Made by a program: the position numbers and the translations under genes. A model generated the notes under the pieces. It was not told the DNA's origin and ran no database searches. It saw only the letters and a list, made by a program, of their open reading frames with translations. This document shows, piece after piece, positions 23,280 to 31,480 of a stretch of 64,000 nt of DNA. Source of the DNA: Novosphingobium sediminis (GTDB lineage Bacteria; Pseudomonadota; Alphaproteobacteria; Sphingomonadales; Sphingomonadaceae); the NCBI RefSeq assembly GCF_007991615.1, contig NZ_BJYR01000022.1, positions 1 to 64,000 on the forward strand, in the 5' to 3' direction. Each line of letters starts with the position of its first letter. Positions within the stretch are counted from its first letter, which is position 1.

Positions 23280-24602
23280 ATGCAGCACGTCAATCACGAG
23301 CTGAGCCCGATGGCGTGCCCGCATGCTCTGGCCGACGTCGATCTGTTCGCACCCGGCGCCGCCGAACACTGGTACGAAGCCTACGCGATCCTCCACGCCG
23401 AAGCCCCGGTGCTGCGCCTACCCGGCGAGGGCCTGACACCAGAGCGCGACGCCTTCATCCTCTCCAAGTACGAGGACATCGCCCGCGTCGTGCGCGATTG
23501 GGACCGCTATCCGCCCACGCTCTCGCTTCTGCTGGAGGCGCGCAAGGCCGATCCCGCCTCGGTCCGCGCGATGCCCGATATCGACGCGATGGTGAAATCG
23601 ATCGCCACCTTGCGCCCCAATCCCGAACTGTGGCGCGCCCACCGCCAGCAGCTTACCGATCCATGGGTCGGCCCCGGCGCCAAGCGCCACGAGGCGATGA
23701 TTACCGGCCATGTCGATGCCCTGATCGACAGGTGGATCGCGGGCGAGACCTTCGATTTCGTCGCCGATTTCGCCCGCCCCCTGCCCCAGCGCACGATGGC
23801 CGATGTGCTCGGCTTCCCGCTCGAGGATGTGAAGGACCTTGAGATCTGGGGCAACGCGCAGGTCATGTCCTACGTCCACGGCTGCGGGCACAACAATGTG
23901 CTCACGCCCGAGCAAAGCGCCGAGAAGTTCCGCCTGCTCGCAGGCTTCTCGGACTATGTGCGGACCCACGTCCGCGCCCGCCGCGCCAATCCGGGTGAGG
24001 ACATGATCTCCTTCCTCACCCAAGTCCATTACGAGGCGCTGGACCGCAAGCTGACCGACGACGAGATCGACGGCATCGTCTACGCCATGGTCATCGGCGG
24101 ACTGGAGACGACGCAGTACGCGCTTGTCGAGCAGGCCCAACTCCTCATCGAGCGCACCGGCCTCTTCGCCAAGCTGAAGGCCGACCGCGCGCTGATCCGC
24201 CCGTTCACCGAGGAAGGCATGCGCCTGCGTTCACCCACGCAGGGCCTCTCCACCCGCATCACCTCGCAGGACGAGATCTTCCATGGCGTCCACGTCCCCG
24301 CCGGCTCCACGCTGCATTTGCGCTGGGGCGCCGCCAATATCGACCCGGACGAGTTCGACGACCCGCTCGACCTCAAGCTCGATCGATCGGCCGTCACCCG
24401 CCACCTCGCCTTTTCGGCTGGCCCGCGCGTCTGCCCCGGCTCGGGCCTCTCGCGGCTCGAACAGACCATCGCGTGGAACCGCCTTTGCGACCGGCTCGCC
24501 AGCCTCGACTACGCCCCCGGCAACACCTTCCTCCACCAGCCGGGCATCATGCTCGGCACGCTCGCGCTCCATTGCACCTTCGAACCGGAGACCACCGCAT
24601 GA
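23280..24602 (+). CDS. Cytochrome P450 (2)
   Basis: A 440-residue P450. The heme loop is F378-SAGPRV-C385-PG, the ExxR pair is E312/R315 (EEGMR), and the I-helix reads VIGGLETT (271-278). It is clearly different from P450 (1). Its stop overlaps the start of an ABM gene (ATGA), so P450-ABM-SnoaL form one operon divergent from the CMD-P450 pair. The start follows GGGGGAGAGGG. No dedicated ferredoxin or ferredoxin reductase is encoded in the window. Confidence 0.92.
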   Translation: MQHVNHELSPMACPHALADVDLFAPGAAEHWYEAYAILHAEAPVLRLPGEGLTPERDAFILSKYEDIARVVRDWDRYPPTLSLLLEARKADPASVRAMPDIDAMVKSIATLRPNPELWRAHRQQLTDPWVGPGAKRHEAMITGHVDALIDRWIAGETFDFVADFARPLPQRTMADVLGFPLEDVKDLEIWGNAQVMSYVHGCGHNNVLTPEQSAEKFRLLAGFSDYVRTHVRARRANPGEDMISFLTQVHYEALDRKLTDDEIDGIVYAMVIGGLETTQYALVEQAQLLIERTGLFAKLKADRALIRPFTEEGMRLRSPTQGLSTRITSQDEIFHGVHVPAGSTLHLRWGAANIDPDEFDDPLDLKLDRSAVTRHLAFSAGPRVCPGSGLSRLEQTIAWNRLCDRLASLDYAPGNTFLHQPGIMLGTLALHCTFEPETTA

Positions 24603-25000
24603 CCACGCTTCTCGCGCATATCCGCATCAAGCCCGGCACCGAGGCGCAATGGGAGGAGATCATGGCAGACATGATCCACCAGACCTGGAGCACCGAAACC
24701 GGCGTGAAGCGTTACGAATACTGGAAGGGCGAAGCGCCGAACCTCTACTATTGCCTGCTCTCGTTCGATGACAAAGAGGCCTTCTACCGCCACCAGATGT
24801 CGCCGCACCACGAAGGCCACGATTTCGCCGCCGTGCTCGAAGACATCCGCCTTGAATACGTCGATCCGGTGAAGGGCGCCGGCGGCGGACTTCCCCCCAC
24901 GGTCGATACCCCGCTCCCCGCCGATGCCGACGCCGATCTCAGGAGCGCGCAGGAGCGCTTCCCGCTCACCATCCCCGCATGGTGGACCGGCCGCGCATGA
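24599..25000 (+). CDS. ABM-domain protein (3)
   Basis: A 133-residue ABM-fold protein (TTLLAHIRIKPGTEAQWEEIMADMI, then KRYEYWKGEAPNLYYCLLSFDDKEAFYRHQMSPHHEGH) with a C-terminal extension of ~40 residues rich in Pro and Asp. It is co-translated with P450 (2) and with the following SnoaL-like gene (ATGA overlaps at both ends). This repeats the SnoaL/ABM pairing seen at 18066-19238, in another order. Confidence 0.82.
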   Translation: MTTLLAHIRIKPGTEAQWEEIMADMIHQTWSTETGVKRYEYWKGEAPNLYYCLLSFDDKEAFYRHQMSPHHEGHDFAAVLEDIRLEYVDPVKGAGGGLPPTVDTPLPADADADLRSAQERFPLTIPAWWTGRA

Positions 25001-25515
25001 GCGCTGCCACAAGCCTCGAAGACCTGCTGGCTAAGGACGCCATCACCGACGTCCTCGCTCGCTATTCGCGCACGCTAGACTGGCTCGACGAGGAAGGGCA
25101 GGCGAGCTGCTTCTGGTCCGACGCTGCCATCGACTACGGCTTCTTCAAGGGCTCGGCAGCCGATTTCGTGCCCGTCGTCATGGCCATCGAGCGCCGCAGC
25201 GCCCGCCGCTGGCACCTCAGCGGTCCACCCGCCATCCGCCTTGTCAATGCCTCTCACGCCGAAGTCGAAACCTACGGCCTTACTGCAGGCGCGCGCCAAG
25301 GAGATGACGGTAGCTATGCCGGTACGATGTACGGCGGTCGCTATCTCGATGGCTTCGAGAAGCGCGGCGGCGAATGGCGCATATCCCGCCGTGACTACGT
25401 ACTGGACTGGTCGCACCCGATCCCCAACCAGCCGGTGTTCGATCCCGACGCAGCCTTCCCGCTGCCGATCCTCGAAATCCTGCAAGGCGGACACGCTAAG
25501 TATCGCCCTCTTTAA
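24997..25515 (+). CDS. SnoaL-like/NTF2-fold protein (2)
   Basis: A 172-residue protein of the SnoaL/NTF2 superfamily (SLEDLLAKDAITDVLARYSRTLDWLDEEGQASCFWSDAAIDYG). The start at 24997 overlaps the ABM stop (ATGA); an ATG at 24979 is less likely. It is a second, diverged counterpart of the protein at 18066. A dehydratase, cyclase or isomerase role is possible; a distant oxygenase beta-subunit fold is the alternative. It is the last gene of the P450-ABM-SnoaL operon. Confidence 0.8.
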   Translation: MSAATSLEDLLAKDAITDVLARYSRTLDWLDEEGQASCFWSDAAIDYGFFKGSAADFVPVVMAIERRSARRWHLSGPPAIRLVNASHAEVETYGLTAGARQGDDGSYAGTMYGGRYLDGFEKRGGEWRISRRDYVLDWSHPIPNQPVFDPDAAFPLPILEILQGGHAKYRPL

Positions 25516-25615
25516 GCCCCGGACCGACCCGCACCGCACTTGATCCGCATCAATGTCCGCCCGCGCGGCCCAGCGCATAACCCCTCTCGTTAATCGCACC
25601 TGGAGGGGTCCAATC

Positions 25616-25795
25616 ATGTTCAAGAACAACATCGGCGATGCCGACCGCGTCATCCGCCTTGCCATCGCCGCCATTCTGATCGTGTTCAGCCTGATCGTCG
25701 GCCATCCCGCGCTCGCGCTGATCGCCATCGTGCCGATCGTGACCGCCTTCGCCGGTACCTGCCCGCTCTACAGCGTGCTTGGCCTGCACACCTGA
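25616..25795 (+). CDS. DUF2892-family small membrane protein
   Basis: A 59-residue protein with two hydrophobic segments (about 14-30 and 34-50) and the family-typical start MFKNNIGDADRVIRLAIA and end TCPLYSVLGLHT. TGGAGGGG precedes the ATG. DUF2892 proteins are small inner-membrane proteins of unknown role, some fused to rhodanese domains. It stands alone between the P450 unit and serS. Confidence 0.9.
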   Translation: MFKNNIGDADRVIRLAIAAILIVFSLIVGHPALALIAIVPIVTAFAGTCPLYSVLGLHT

Positions 25796-25844
25796 TCGCC
25801 GCGCACTTGCTCCGGCGCGCGCCAGACGGCATAGCGCCGGGGCT

Positions 25845-27125
25845 ATGCATGACATCCGCCTGATCCGCGAGAACCCCGCCGGGTTCGACACCGCCCTCGC
25901 CCGCCGCGGCGTCGCCCCGCAATCGGCGGCGATCCTCGCGCTAGATGCCGCGCGGCGCGATGTCGCCACACGGATGCAGGAAGCGCAAGCCCGCCGCAAC
26001 GAGGCCTCCAAGGCTATCGGCGCTGCCATGGGCAAGGGCGACAAGGACGCCGCCGAAGCGCTCAAGGCCGAAGTCGCCGAACTCAAGAACACGCTCCCCG
26101 CGCTCGAGGAAGACGAGCGGCGCCTCACTGCAGAGCTCAACGCCGTGCTTGCGGCGCATCCCAACCTGCCCGCAGACGACGTGCCCGAGGGTGAAGACGA
26201 AGCTGGCAATGCCGAAGTCAGCCGCTGGGGCACCCCGCGCAGCTTCGATTTCCAGCCCAAGGAACACGCCGATCTCGGCCCCCCGCTCGGCCTCGATTTC
26301 GAGACCGGCGCGCTCATCGCCGGCGCGCGTTTCACGTTCCTGCGCGGCCAGATGGCCCGCCTCCACCGCGCGCTTGCCCAGTTCATGCTCGACAAGCAGA
26401 CCGGCGAGAACGGCTATACCGAATGCATGCCGCCGCTGATGGTGAAGGACGAAGCCGCCTTCGGCACCGGCCAGCTGCCCAAGTTCGCCGAGGATCTGTT
26501 CAAGACGACCGATGGCCGCTGGCTGATCCCCACCGCCGAAGTGAGCCTCACCAATTCGGTCCTCGGCCAGATCCTGCCAGACGCTGCACTTCCCCTGCGC
26601 ATGACCGCACTCACCCCCTGCTTCCGCTCCGAGGCGGGCGCGGCGGGGCGCGATACGCGCGGGTTCATCCGCCAGCACCAGTTCGAAAAGGTCGAGCTCG
26701 TCTCGATCACCCGGCCCGAGGATTCGGACGCCGAGCACGAGCGCATGACCACGGCGGCGGAATCGATCCTTCAGGCGCTCGGCCTGCCCTATCGCAAGAT
26801 GCTGCTCTGCTCGGGCGACATGGGCTTCACCGCGCGCAAGACCTACGATCTCGAAGTCTGGCTGCCCGGCCAGAACGCCTTCCGCGAGATCAGCTCCTGC
26901 TCCAACTGCGGGGACTTCCAGGCCCGCCGCATGAACGCGCGCTATCGCCCCGAAGGCGCGAAGGGCACGGAATTCGTCCACACGCTCAACGGCTCGGGCC
27001 TCGCCGTAGGCCGCACCCTCGTCGCGGTGCTGGAAAACTACCAGCAGGGCGATGGCACGGTGGACGTGCCCGAAGTGCTCAAGCCATATATGGGCGGCCT
27101 CACCCACCTGACCCCGCTCGGCTGA
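25845..27125 (+). CDS. serS: Seryl-tRNA synthetase
   Basis: A 426-residue class II aminoacyl-tRNA synthetase that charges tRNA-Ser (and tRNA-Sec where present). The N-terminal ~105 residues form the long antiparallel coiled-coil arm. Motif 2 is CFRSEAGAAGRDTRGFIRQHQF and motif 3 is GSGLAVGRTLVAVLEN. The full length fits the bacterial family. The ATG at 25845 is chosen from the typical start MHDIRLIRENP. Its stop overlaps the next start by TGATG. Confidence 0.97.
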   Translation: MHDIRLIRENPAGFDTALARRGVAPQSAAILALDAARRDVATRMQEAQARRNEASKAIGAAMGKGDKDAAEALKAEVAELKNTLPALEEDERRLTAELNAVLAAHPNLPADDVPEGEDEAGNAEVSRWGTPRSFDFQPKEHADLGPPLGLDFETGALIAGARFTFLRGQMARLHRALAQFMLDKQTGENGYTECMPPLMVKDEAAFGTGQLPKFAEDLFKTTDGRWLIPTAEVSLTNSVLGQILPDAALPLRMTALTPCFRSEAGAAGRDTRGFIRQHQFEKVELVSITRPEDSDAEHERMTTAAESILQALGLPYRKMLLCSGDMGFTARKTYDLEVWLPGQNAFREISSCSNCGDFQARRMNARYRPEGAKGTEFVHTLNGSGLAVGRTLVAVLENYQQGDGTVDVPEVLKPYMGGLTHLTPLG

Positions 27126-27673
27126 TGCGGGGGCTCGGGCTGGCTTTCGCGGCGCTGCTCGTGTCGGCAGGGCTGGCGGCGCACGCGCAGCCGGAGAACC
27201 TGCTCCCGCCCAAGCACCGGGCGGCAGTGCCGGTAACAAAGGCTCCGGCCAAGCTTCCCGCGAAACCCCCGGCAAAGCGCGAAGCCGGCGCTCCCCGGCT
27301 GGCATGGCCCACCTCGGGCGCCGTCATCGCGCGGTTCGGTGCGCCGGTGAAGGGCCTCCCCAACAACGGCATCGACCTTGCCGCCTTCGCCGGGATGACC
27401 GTCCACGCCGCCGCCGCCGGCAAGGTGGTCTTCGCCGGCAAGGAACCCGAACGCTTCGGCCAGCTTATCGTGATCGACCACGGCAACAGCTGGGTCACCG
27501 CCTACGCCTACCTCGGCAAGGTCCTCGTCAAGGAAGGGCAGACGGTGAAGGCGCGGCAGGTCGTCGCGCGTATCGGCAAGAGCGGCGAAGCCAAACGCCC
27601 CGGCCTCCATTTCGAGCTGCGCAAAGGCACCGCCCCGCGCAACCCGGCGCTGTACTTGCCGATCAGGCTTTGA
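27125..27673 (+). CDS. Degenerate M23/LytM-domain envelope protein
   Basis: A 182-residue exported protein: a signal peptide (MRGLGLAFAALLVSAGLAAHAQ), a ~35-residue Pro/Lys/Ala-rich linker, then a LytM domain. Two of the usual zinc ligands are missing. The first site reads NNGIDLAAFAG where active enzymes have HxGIDxxxP, and the final HxH reads GLHFELR. The fold markers (GKVVFAG, GNSWVTAYAYL, VKEGQTVKARQVVARIGKSG) are intact. Such degenerate LytM factors (EnvC/NlpD type) activate cell-wall amidases rather than cut peptidoglycan. It overlaps serS by TGATG. Confidence 0.87.
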   Translation: MRGLGLAFAALLVSAGLAAHAQPENLLPPKHRAAVPVTKAPAKLPAKPPAKREAGAPRLAWPTSGAVIARFGAPVKGLPNNGIDLAAFAGMTVHAAAAGKVVFAGKEPERFGQLIVIDHGNSWVTAYAYLGKVLVKEGQTVKARQVVARIGKSGEAKRPGLHFELRKGTAPRNPALYLPIRL

Positions 27674-28025
27674 AGAGCCAGAACACCACGCCCATCAGCA
27701 GGTAGCTGGCAATCCAGAACGCCGCACCGCGCAGCACCTTACCCGCCGAAGCCCCGGCCCGCGCCTCGCCGATTGCCAGCGCCGGCGCCACGAACGCCAG
27801 CGCCAGCCCGCCCGACATCATGAAATAGAGCCACGGCTTTACGGCCAAAGTTGCCGCGCCGACCCGCGCGAACATGTGGCCCATCATCGCAGCCGTCAGC
27901 AGCAAGAGCGCGCCTGCCAGCAACACCTGCCCGGGCCGCCGCGCCGCCGGACCCTGCGCACCAGCGCCAAACGCAAGCGCCGCCAGTGCCGCCGCCGCCA
28001 CTGCAAACCAGTTCACCGGCCCCAT
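27663..28025 (-). CDS. Small membrane protein, DUF1761-like (tentative)
   Basis: A 120-residue protein with four predicted membrane segments (about 5-23, 33-52, 62-82, 97-117). The start MGPVNWFAVAAAALAALAFGA resembles the VNWLAVLVAALAGF of DUF1761 proteins. No function is known. It converges on the LytM gene, overlapping its end by 11 bp. Confidence 0.7.
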   Translation of the reverse strand: MGPVNWFAVAAAALAALAFGAGAQGPAARRPGQVLLAGALLLLTAAMMGHMFARVGAATLAVKPWLYFMMSGGLALAFVAPALAIGEARAGASAGKVLRGAAFWIASYLLMGVVFWLFKA

Positions 28026-28053
28026 GCCATTCTCCTCGCAGACTCCCTGAACC

Positions 28054-28126
28054 GCTCATGCTGGGCCTGTCGAAGCATCATGCGCAGCCGCCGTGCCATA
28101 CACCCATCGACAAGCTCAGGGTGAGC
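28054..28126. repeat. Dispersed inverted repeat, TTCGACAAGCTCAGG family
   Basis: Imperfect arms GCTCATGCTGGGCCTGTCGAAGCAT and ATCGACAAGCTCAGGGTGAGC around a ~28-bp loop. It is a second copy of the element at 9109-9180, lying between the divergent DUF1761-like and rimO genes. Confidence 0.8.
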
Positions 28127-28189
28127 GGGAAATGGGGAAAGTGCGCGGACCCGTGACGGCCCGGCCAATTGCGTGTAAGCGCCCCCGCC

Positions 28190-29581
28190 ATGGCCACCAC
28201 ACCCATCACCCTTCCGGACGCCCCCAAAGTCGGCATGGTCAGCCTCGGCTGCCCCAAGGCGCTCGTTGACAGCGAACGCATCCTCACTCGCCTGCGCGCC
28301 GATGGCTATGCCATGAGCGCGGACTATGCTGGCGCCGACGTCGTGCTCGTCAACACCTGCGGGTTCCTTGATAGCGCCAAGGAAGAAAGCCTCGCCGCGA
28401 TCGGCGAAGCCATCGCCGAGAACGGCCGCGTGATCGTGACCGGGTGCATGGGCAACGAAGCGGACGCGATCCGCGCCAAGTTCCCCAGCGTCCTCGCCGT
28501 GACGGGCGCGCATCAGTACGAAGCGGTGGTCGAGGCCGTCCACGAAGCCGCGCCGCCCTCGATCAGCCCCTATGTCGACCTGATCCCGCAGGCCGATCCG
28601 GGCGACGTGAAGCTGACGCCGCGGCACTACAGCTACCTCAAGATTTCCGAAGGCTGCAACCACGCCTGCGCCTTCTGCATCATCCCGAGTCTGCGCGGCA
28701 AACTCGCCAGCCGCCGCATCGATGCCGTGCTGCGCGAAGCCGAAAAGCTGGTCGCCGCCGGTACCCGCGAACTGCTGGTGATCAGTCAGGACACCTCGGC
28801 CTACGGTGTCGATGTGCGCCACGAAACGCGGCAGTGGAAGGGCCGCGAGGTCCGCACCCACATGACCGACCTTGCCCGCGAGCTTGGCCAGCTGCGCACG
28901 CCGGACGGGCATACGCCGTGGGTGCGCCTCCACTACGTCTACCCCTATCCCCACGTCGATGCCGTGATCCCGCTGATGGCCGAAGGGCTGCTCACGCCCT
29001 ACCTCGACATCCCGTTCCAGCACGCCAGCCCCAATGTGCTGCGCGCCATGAAGCGCCCCGCCAACGAGGCCAAGGTGCTCGAACGCCTGAAAGCCTGGCG
29101 CGCGATCTGCCCGGACATCGCCGTCCGCTCCAGCTTCGTCGTCGGCTTCCCCGGCGAGACCGAGGCGGACTTCCAGTATCTCCTCGACTGGCTCGACGAA
29201 GCCCAGCTCGACCGCGTCGGCGCGTTCCGCTTCGAACCCGTGGCGGGCGCCGCCGCCAACGACCTGCCCGATCCTGTGCCGGAAGAGGTCAAGGAAGAGC
29301 GCTACGCCCGCATCATGGCCAAGACCGAGGCCATCAGCGCCGCCAAGCTCGCCGCCAAGGTGGGCCGCACGATCCCGGTGATCATCGACGAAGTGGGCGA
29401 ACCCGACGAGGACGGCGACGTGGGCGCGACCGCCCGCAGCCAGGCCGACGCCCCGGAAATCGACGGCGCCGTCTACCTGCGCAACGTGCCTGCCGATCTG
29501 AAGGCCGGCGACTTCGTGGATGTGCTGGTCGAGGACGCGGACGCGCATGATCTCTACGGGGTAATTCAGGCAGAGTCCTGA
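28190..29581 (+). CDS. rimO: Ribosomal protein S12 methylthiotransferase
   Basis: A 463-residue radical-SAM enzyme that methylthiolates an aspartate of ribosomal protein S12. The N-terminal UPF0004 domain begins GMVSLGCPKALVDSERI, with further Cys at NTCGF and VTGCMGNE. The radical SAM motif is CNHACAFC. The C-terminal TRAM domain is GRTIPVIIDEVGE...GDFVDVLVEDADAHDLYG. Length and order are full. The ATG at 28190 is chosen; a TTG 21 bp upstream is in frame. Confidence 0.96.
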   Translation: MATTPITLPDAPKVGMVSLGCPKALVDSERILTRLRADGYAMSADYAGADVVLVNTCGFLDSAKEESLAAIGEAIAENGRVIVTGCMGNEADAIRAKFPSVLAVTGAHQYEAVVEAVHEAAPPSISPYVDLIPQADPGDVKLTPRHYSYLKISEGCNHACAFCIIPSLRGKLASRRIDAVLREAEKLVAAGTRELLVISQDTSAYGVDVRHETRQWKGREVRTHMTDLARELGQLRTPDGHTPWVRLHYVYPYPHVDAVIPLMAEGLLTPYLDIPFQHASPNVLRAMKRPANEAKVLERLKAWRAICPDIAVRSSFVVGFPGETEADFQYLLDWLDEAQLDRVGAFRFEPVAGAAANDLPDPVPEEVKEERYARIMAKTEAISAAKLAAKVGRTIPVIIDEVGEPDEDGDVGATARSQADAPEIDGAVYLRNVPADLKAGDFVDVLVEDADAHDLYGVIQAES

Positions 29582-29750
29582 AGCGGGGCAAGTTGACACG
29601 GTTGACACAGTCCTGAGCGGAAATGTCAGGGGCCCGAATGGTGCCGTTTTTTCACCACGCCGAGGGGTATGGGAAGCAGCAGAAATGCGGGGCTGGCTGA
29701 GGACCATCACCGGACCATGCCGCAGGTGACGGCCTGTAGGACAGCGCTTT

Positions 29751-29778
29751 ATAAATAACAGACGCGTCTGTTATTTAT
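29751..29778. promoter_or_regulatory. 28-bp perfect palindrome
   Basis: Half-site ATAAATAACAGACG followed by its exact reverse complement, with no spacer. The AT-rich arms and ACAGACGCGTCTGT core look like a regulator or recombinase binding site, but the factor is unknown. It lies just outside the left composite repeat that flanks the AT-rich gene. Confidence 0.6.
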
Positions 29779-29790
29779 TGTGGTCTTCGC

Positions 29791-29910
29791 CCTCTCCATT
29801 CTTGCGCAGCACGAATGGGGAGGTGGCATGGGCGGAGCCGGTGGCGGAGGGGTTTGGGCGGTTGCTGAGGAAGGATGCCTCCGGCGGGCAAGGGCCATTG
29901 CCCTTGCATC
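29791..29910. repeat. Left composite repeat flanking the AT-rich gene
   Basis: Two modules. 29791-29828 begins CCTCTCCATTC and ends ATGGGGAGGTGGCA. 29876-29910 begins TGCCTCCGGCGGGCAAGGG and contains an 8-bp hairpin GCAAGGGC/GCCCTTGC. Both recur in inverted orientation on the right side of the gene (31248-31409). Confidence 0.8.
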
Positions 29911-30002
29911 ACTGAGTTTGGACCGACGAGGCCACTTTGCAACCGCATAATAACTCAATCACCGCTTTCTGATTCTAAACTGTTGCGATATCTATTTTCG
30001 CA

Positions 30003-31229
30003 ATGCGTTCGGATGGAAATCATCTCTTCTTTGATGGAGATGTAGGCGGCGACCCTCTGCCTGCACTGGCAGCGCTGCATAACCTCATCCATCGGTCAGG
30101 CTATCAAGATATTGTCCTAGACTTTAGACAAGCACAGCGGCTTTGGCCCGCGTACATGATTGCGCTTGTCACAATATGCCGGTCATATCGCTCTGAAAAA
30201 GTCGATTTTGAGATATTGCTTCCTGATGACCGGAAGATGGCTGGTCTATTTGTCAATACAAATTGGGCACATATAGTTTCGCCGGAAAAATTTGAATGCA
30301 AGGACGATCGAAATCCAAAGCATATGGCGGCTCGGCAATTCCTGACCGCACAGGAGCATTTTCAGGCTGTAGACGACAGTCTGTCCCTAATTTTAGGTAC
30401 AGTTCCAGGAATTGACAGAAAACGAATTAAAGCGCTTGAGTGGGCTCTTAACGAAATAACTGACAATGTCCTAAATCACGCACAATCTCAAATCGGCGGA
30501 GTTATGCAGGTAGTCACATTTCCAAAACGAGGAAGGGTCGAGTTTTTTGTATGCGATGCAGGAATTACTATTCCGAGAAGCCTTCGCTCAGGAAGACCCG
30601 ACATTAAAGATGATATTTCTGCAATACGTGCCGCGATTGAAGAGGGAGTCACTCGCAATAAACAAACCAACCAAGGAAATGGCCTGTATGGTACGTTTAA
30701 ATGTTGCGAGGTAAGTGGCGGCGAGTTTACCGTAATTTCTGGTTTAACATCATTGCGCCACACACCTGGACATCTTCATGCGTCAAGAAACACTATCCCA
30801 TTTGCTGGAACATTTGTCAGAGCCGCAATCGGTTACGAATTTGACCATCTATTAGAACGAGCGCTAGTTTTTGGTGGAAAACAACACGAGCCCGGATTCG
30901 ACTATATCGAGCGCCATTATGAGAATGACAAAGACCGTATTGAATTTGTCGTAAGGTCAGAGATAGCCGCATTTGGAAGTCGCGACGCAGGAAAAATTGC
31001 ATTTACAAAAATTGAAAACCTGATGAACAAAGGCTCAACACCAATTGAATTTGACTTCAAGGATATTCCATTGATCACCAGTAGCTTTGCGGATGAAGTT
31101 TTTGGGCGCTTATTTGTAAAACTAGGACCTATACGCTTCACTCAACTTTGCCACTTTAAGAATGTTGATCCTACAATCAGAGCCCTAATTGATAGAGCGA
31201 TTTCTCAAAGGATGCGGGTTTCGATTTAA
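30003..31229 (+). CDS. STAS-like / GHKL ATPase / DUF4325-like fusion protein (AT-rich, probably acquired)
   Basis: A 408-residue protein with three parts. Residues 6-95 look STAS-like (DIVLDFRQAQRLWPAYMIAL). Residues 140-275 are a GHKL ATPase: N-box EWALNEITDNVLNHA (146-160), G1 box D185-A-G187 without the second glycine, G2 box GNGLYG (225-230). Residues 312-405 look like the STAS-like DUF4325 domain (DFKDIPLITSSFADEVFGRLF). These parts recall anti-sigma kinase/anti-anti-sigma partner switching, here on one chain. It is much richer in AT, with codons such as AAA, ATT and TTT unlike its neighbours, and has no clear ribosome site. Repeats flank it on both sides. Function unknown; a regulatory or defence-related role is speculation. 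Confidence 0.75.
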   Translation: MRSDGNHLFFDGDVGGDPLPALAALHNLIHRSGYQDIVLDFRQAQRLWPAYMIALVTICRSYRSEKVDFEILLPDDRKMAGLFVNTNWAHIVSPEKFECKDDRNPKHMAARQFLTAQEHFQAVDDSLSLILGTVPGIDRKRIKALEWALNEITDNVLNHAQSQIGGVMQVVTFPKRGRVEFFVCDAGITIPRSLRSGRPDIKDDISAIRAAIEEGVTRNKQTNQGNGLYGTFKCCEVSGGEFTVISGLTSLRHTPGHLHASRNTIPFAGTFVRAAIGYEFDHLLERALVFGGKQHEPGFDYIERHYENDKDRIEFVVRSEIAAFGSRDAGKIAFTKIENLMNKGSTPIEFDFKDIPLITSSFADEVFGRLFVKLGPIRFTQLCHFKNVDPTIRALIDRAISQRMRVSI

Positions 31230-31247
31230 ATCATAGTAAGTCCGAGG

Positions 31248-31409
31248 GATGCAAGGGCGATGGCCCTTGCCCGCAGGAGGCAGTCTTGTGCTGCTACCCC
31301 TCCACCACCCTGCGGGTGGTCCCCCTCCCCTTGCAGGGAAGGATTTACCCCTCCGTCAGCCCTTCGGGCTGCCACCTCCCCATTTGTCCCTGCGGGAAAA
31401 ATGGAGAGG
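31248..31409. repeat. Right composite repeat flanking the AT-rich gene
   Basis: 31248-31282 is an inverted copy of 29876-29910 (33 of 35 bases identical), and 31370-31409 is an inverted, slightly longer copy of 29791-29828. Between them lie hairpins ACCACCC/GGGTGGT (31304-31320) and CAGCCC/GGGCTG (31357-31371). A further hairpin ACCACC/GGTGGT follows at 31442-31456, before gltD. Confidence 0.8.
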
Positions 31410-31480
31410 ATCGGGTGGGGTGGGTTCGTGGGTGCCCCTCCACCACCTTCGGTGGTCCCCCTCCCCGTTCCGGAGAGGAA

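Larger units (their letters stand above)
29582..30002. other. Gene-free stretch before the AT-rich gene
   Basis: A 421-bp stretch with no supportable gene. It holds a direct repeat GTTGACAC at 29592-29599 and 29601-29608, the 28-bp perfect palindrome at 29751, and the left composite repeat at 29791-29910. Base composition falls from high GC to AT-rich near 29911. Confidence 0.8.

Noticed and set aside
29592..29608. Tandem GTTGACAC as a -35 promoter or regulator site
   Set aside because: Only two short copies, no -10 element at the right distance, and it lies 400 bp from the next gene.
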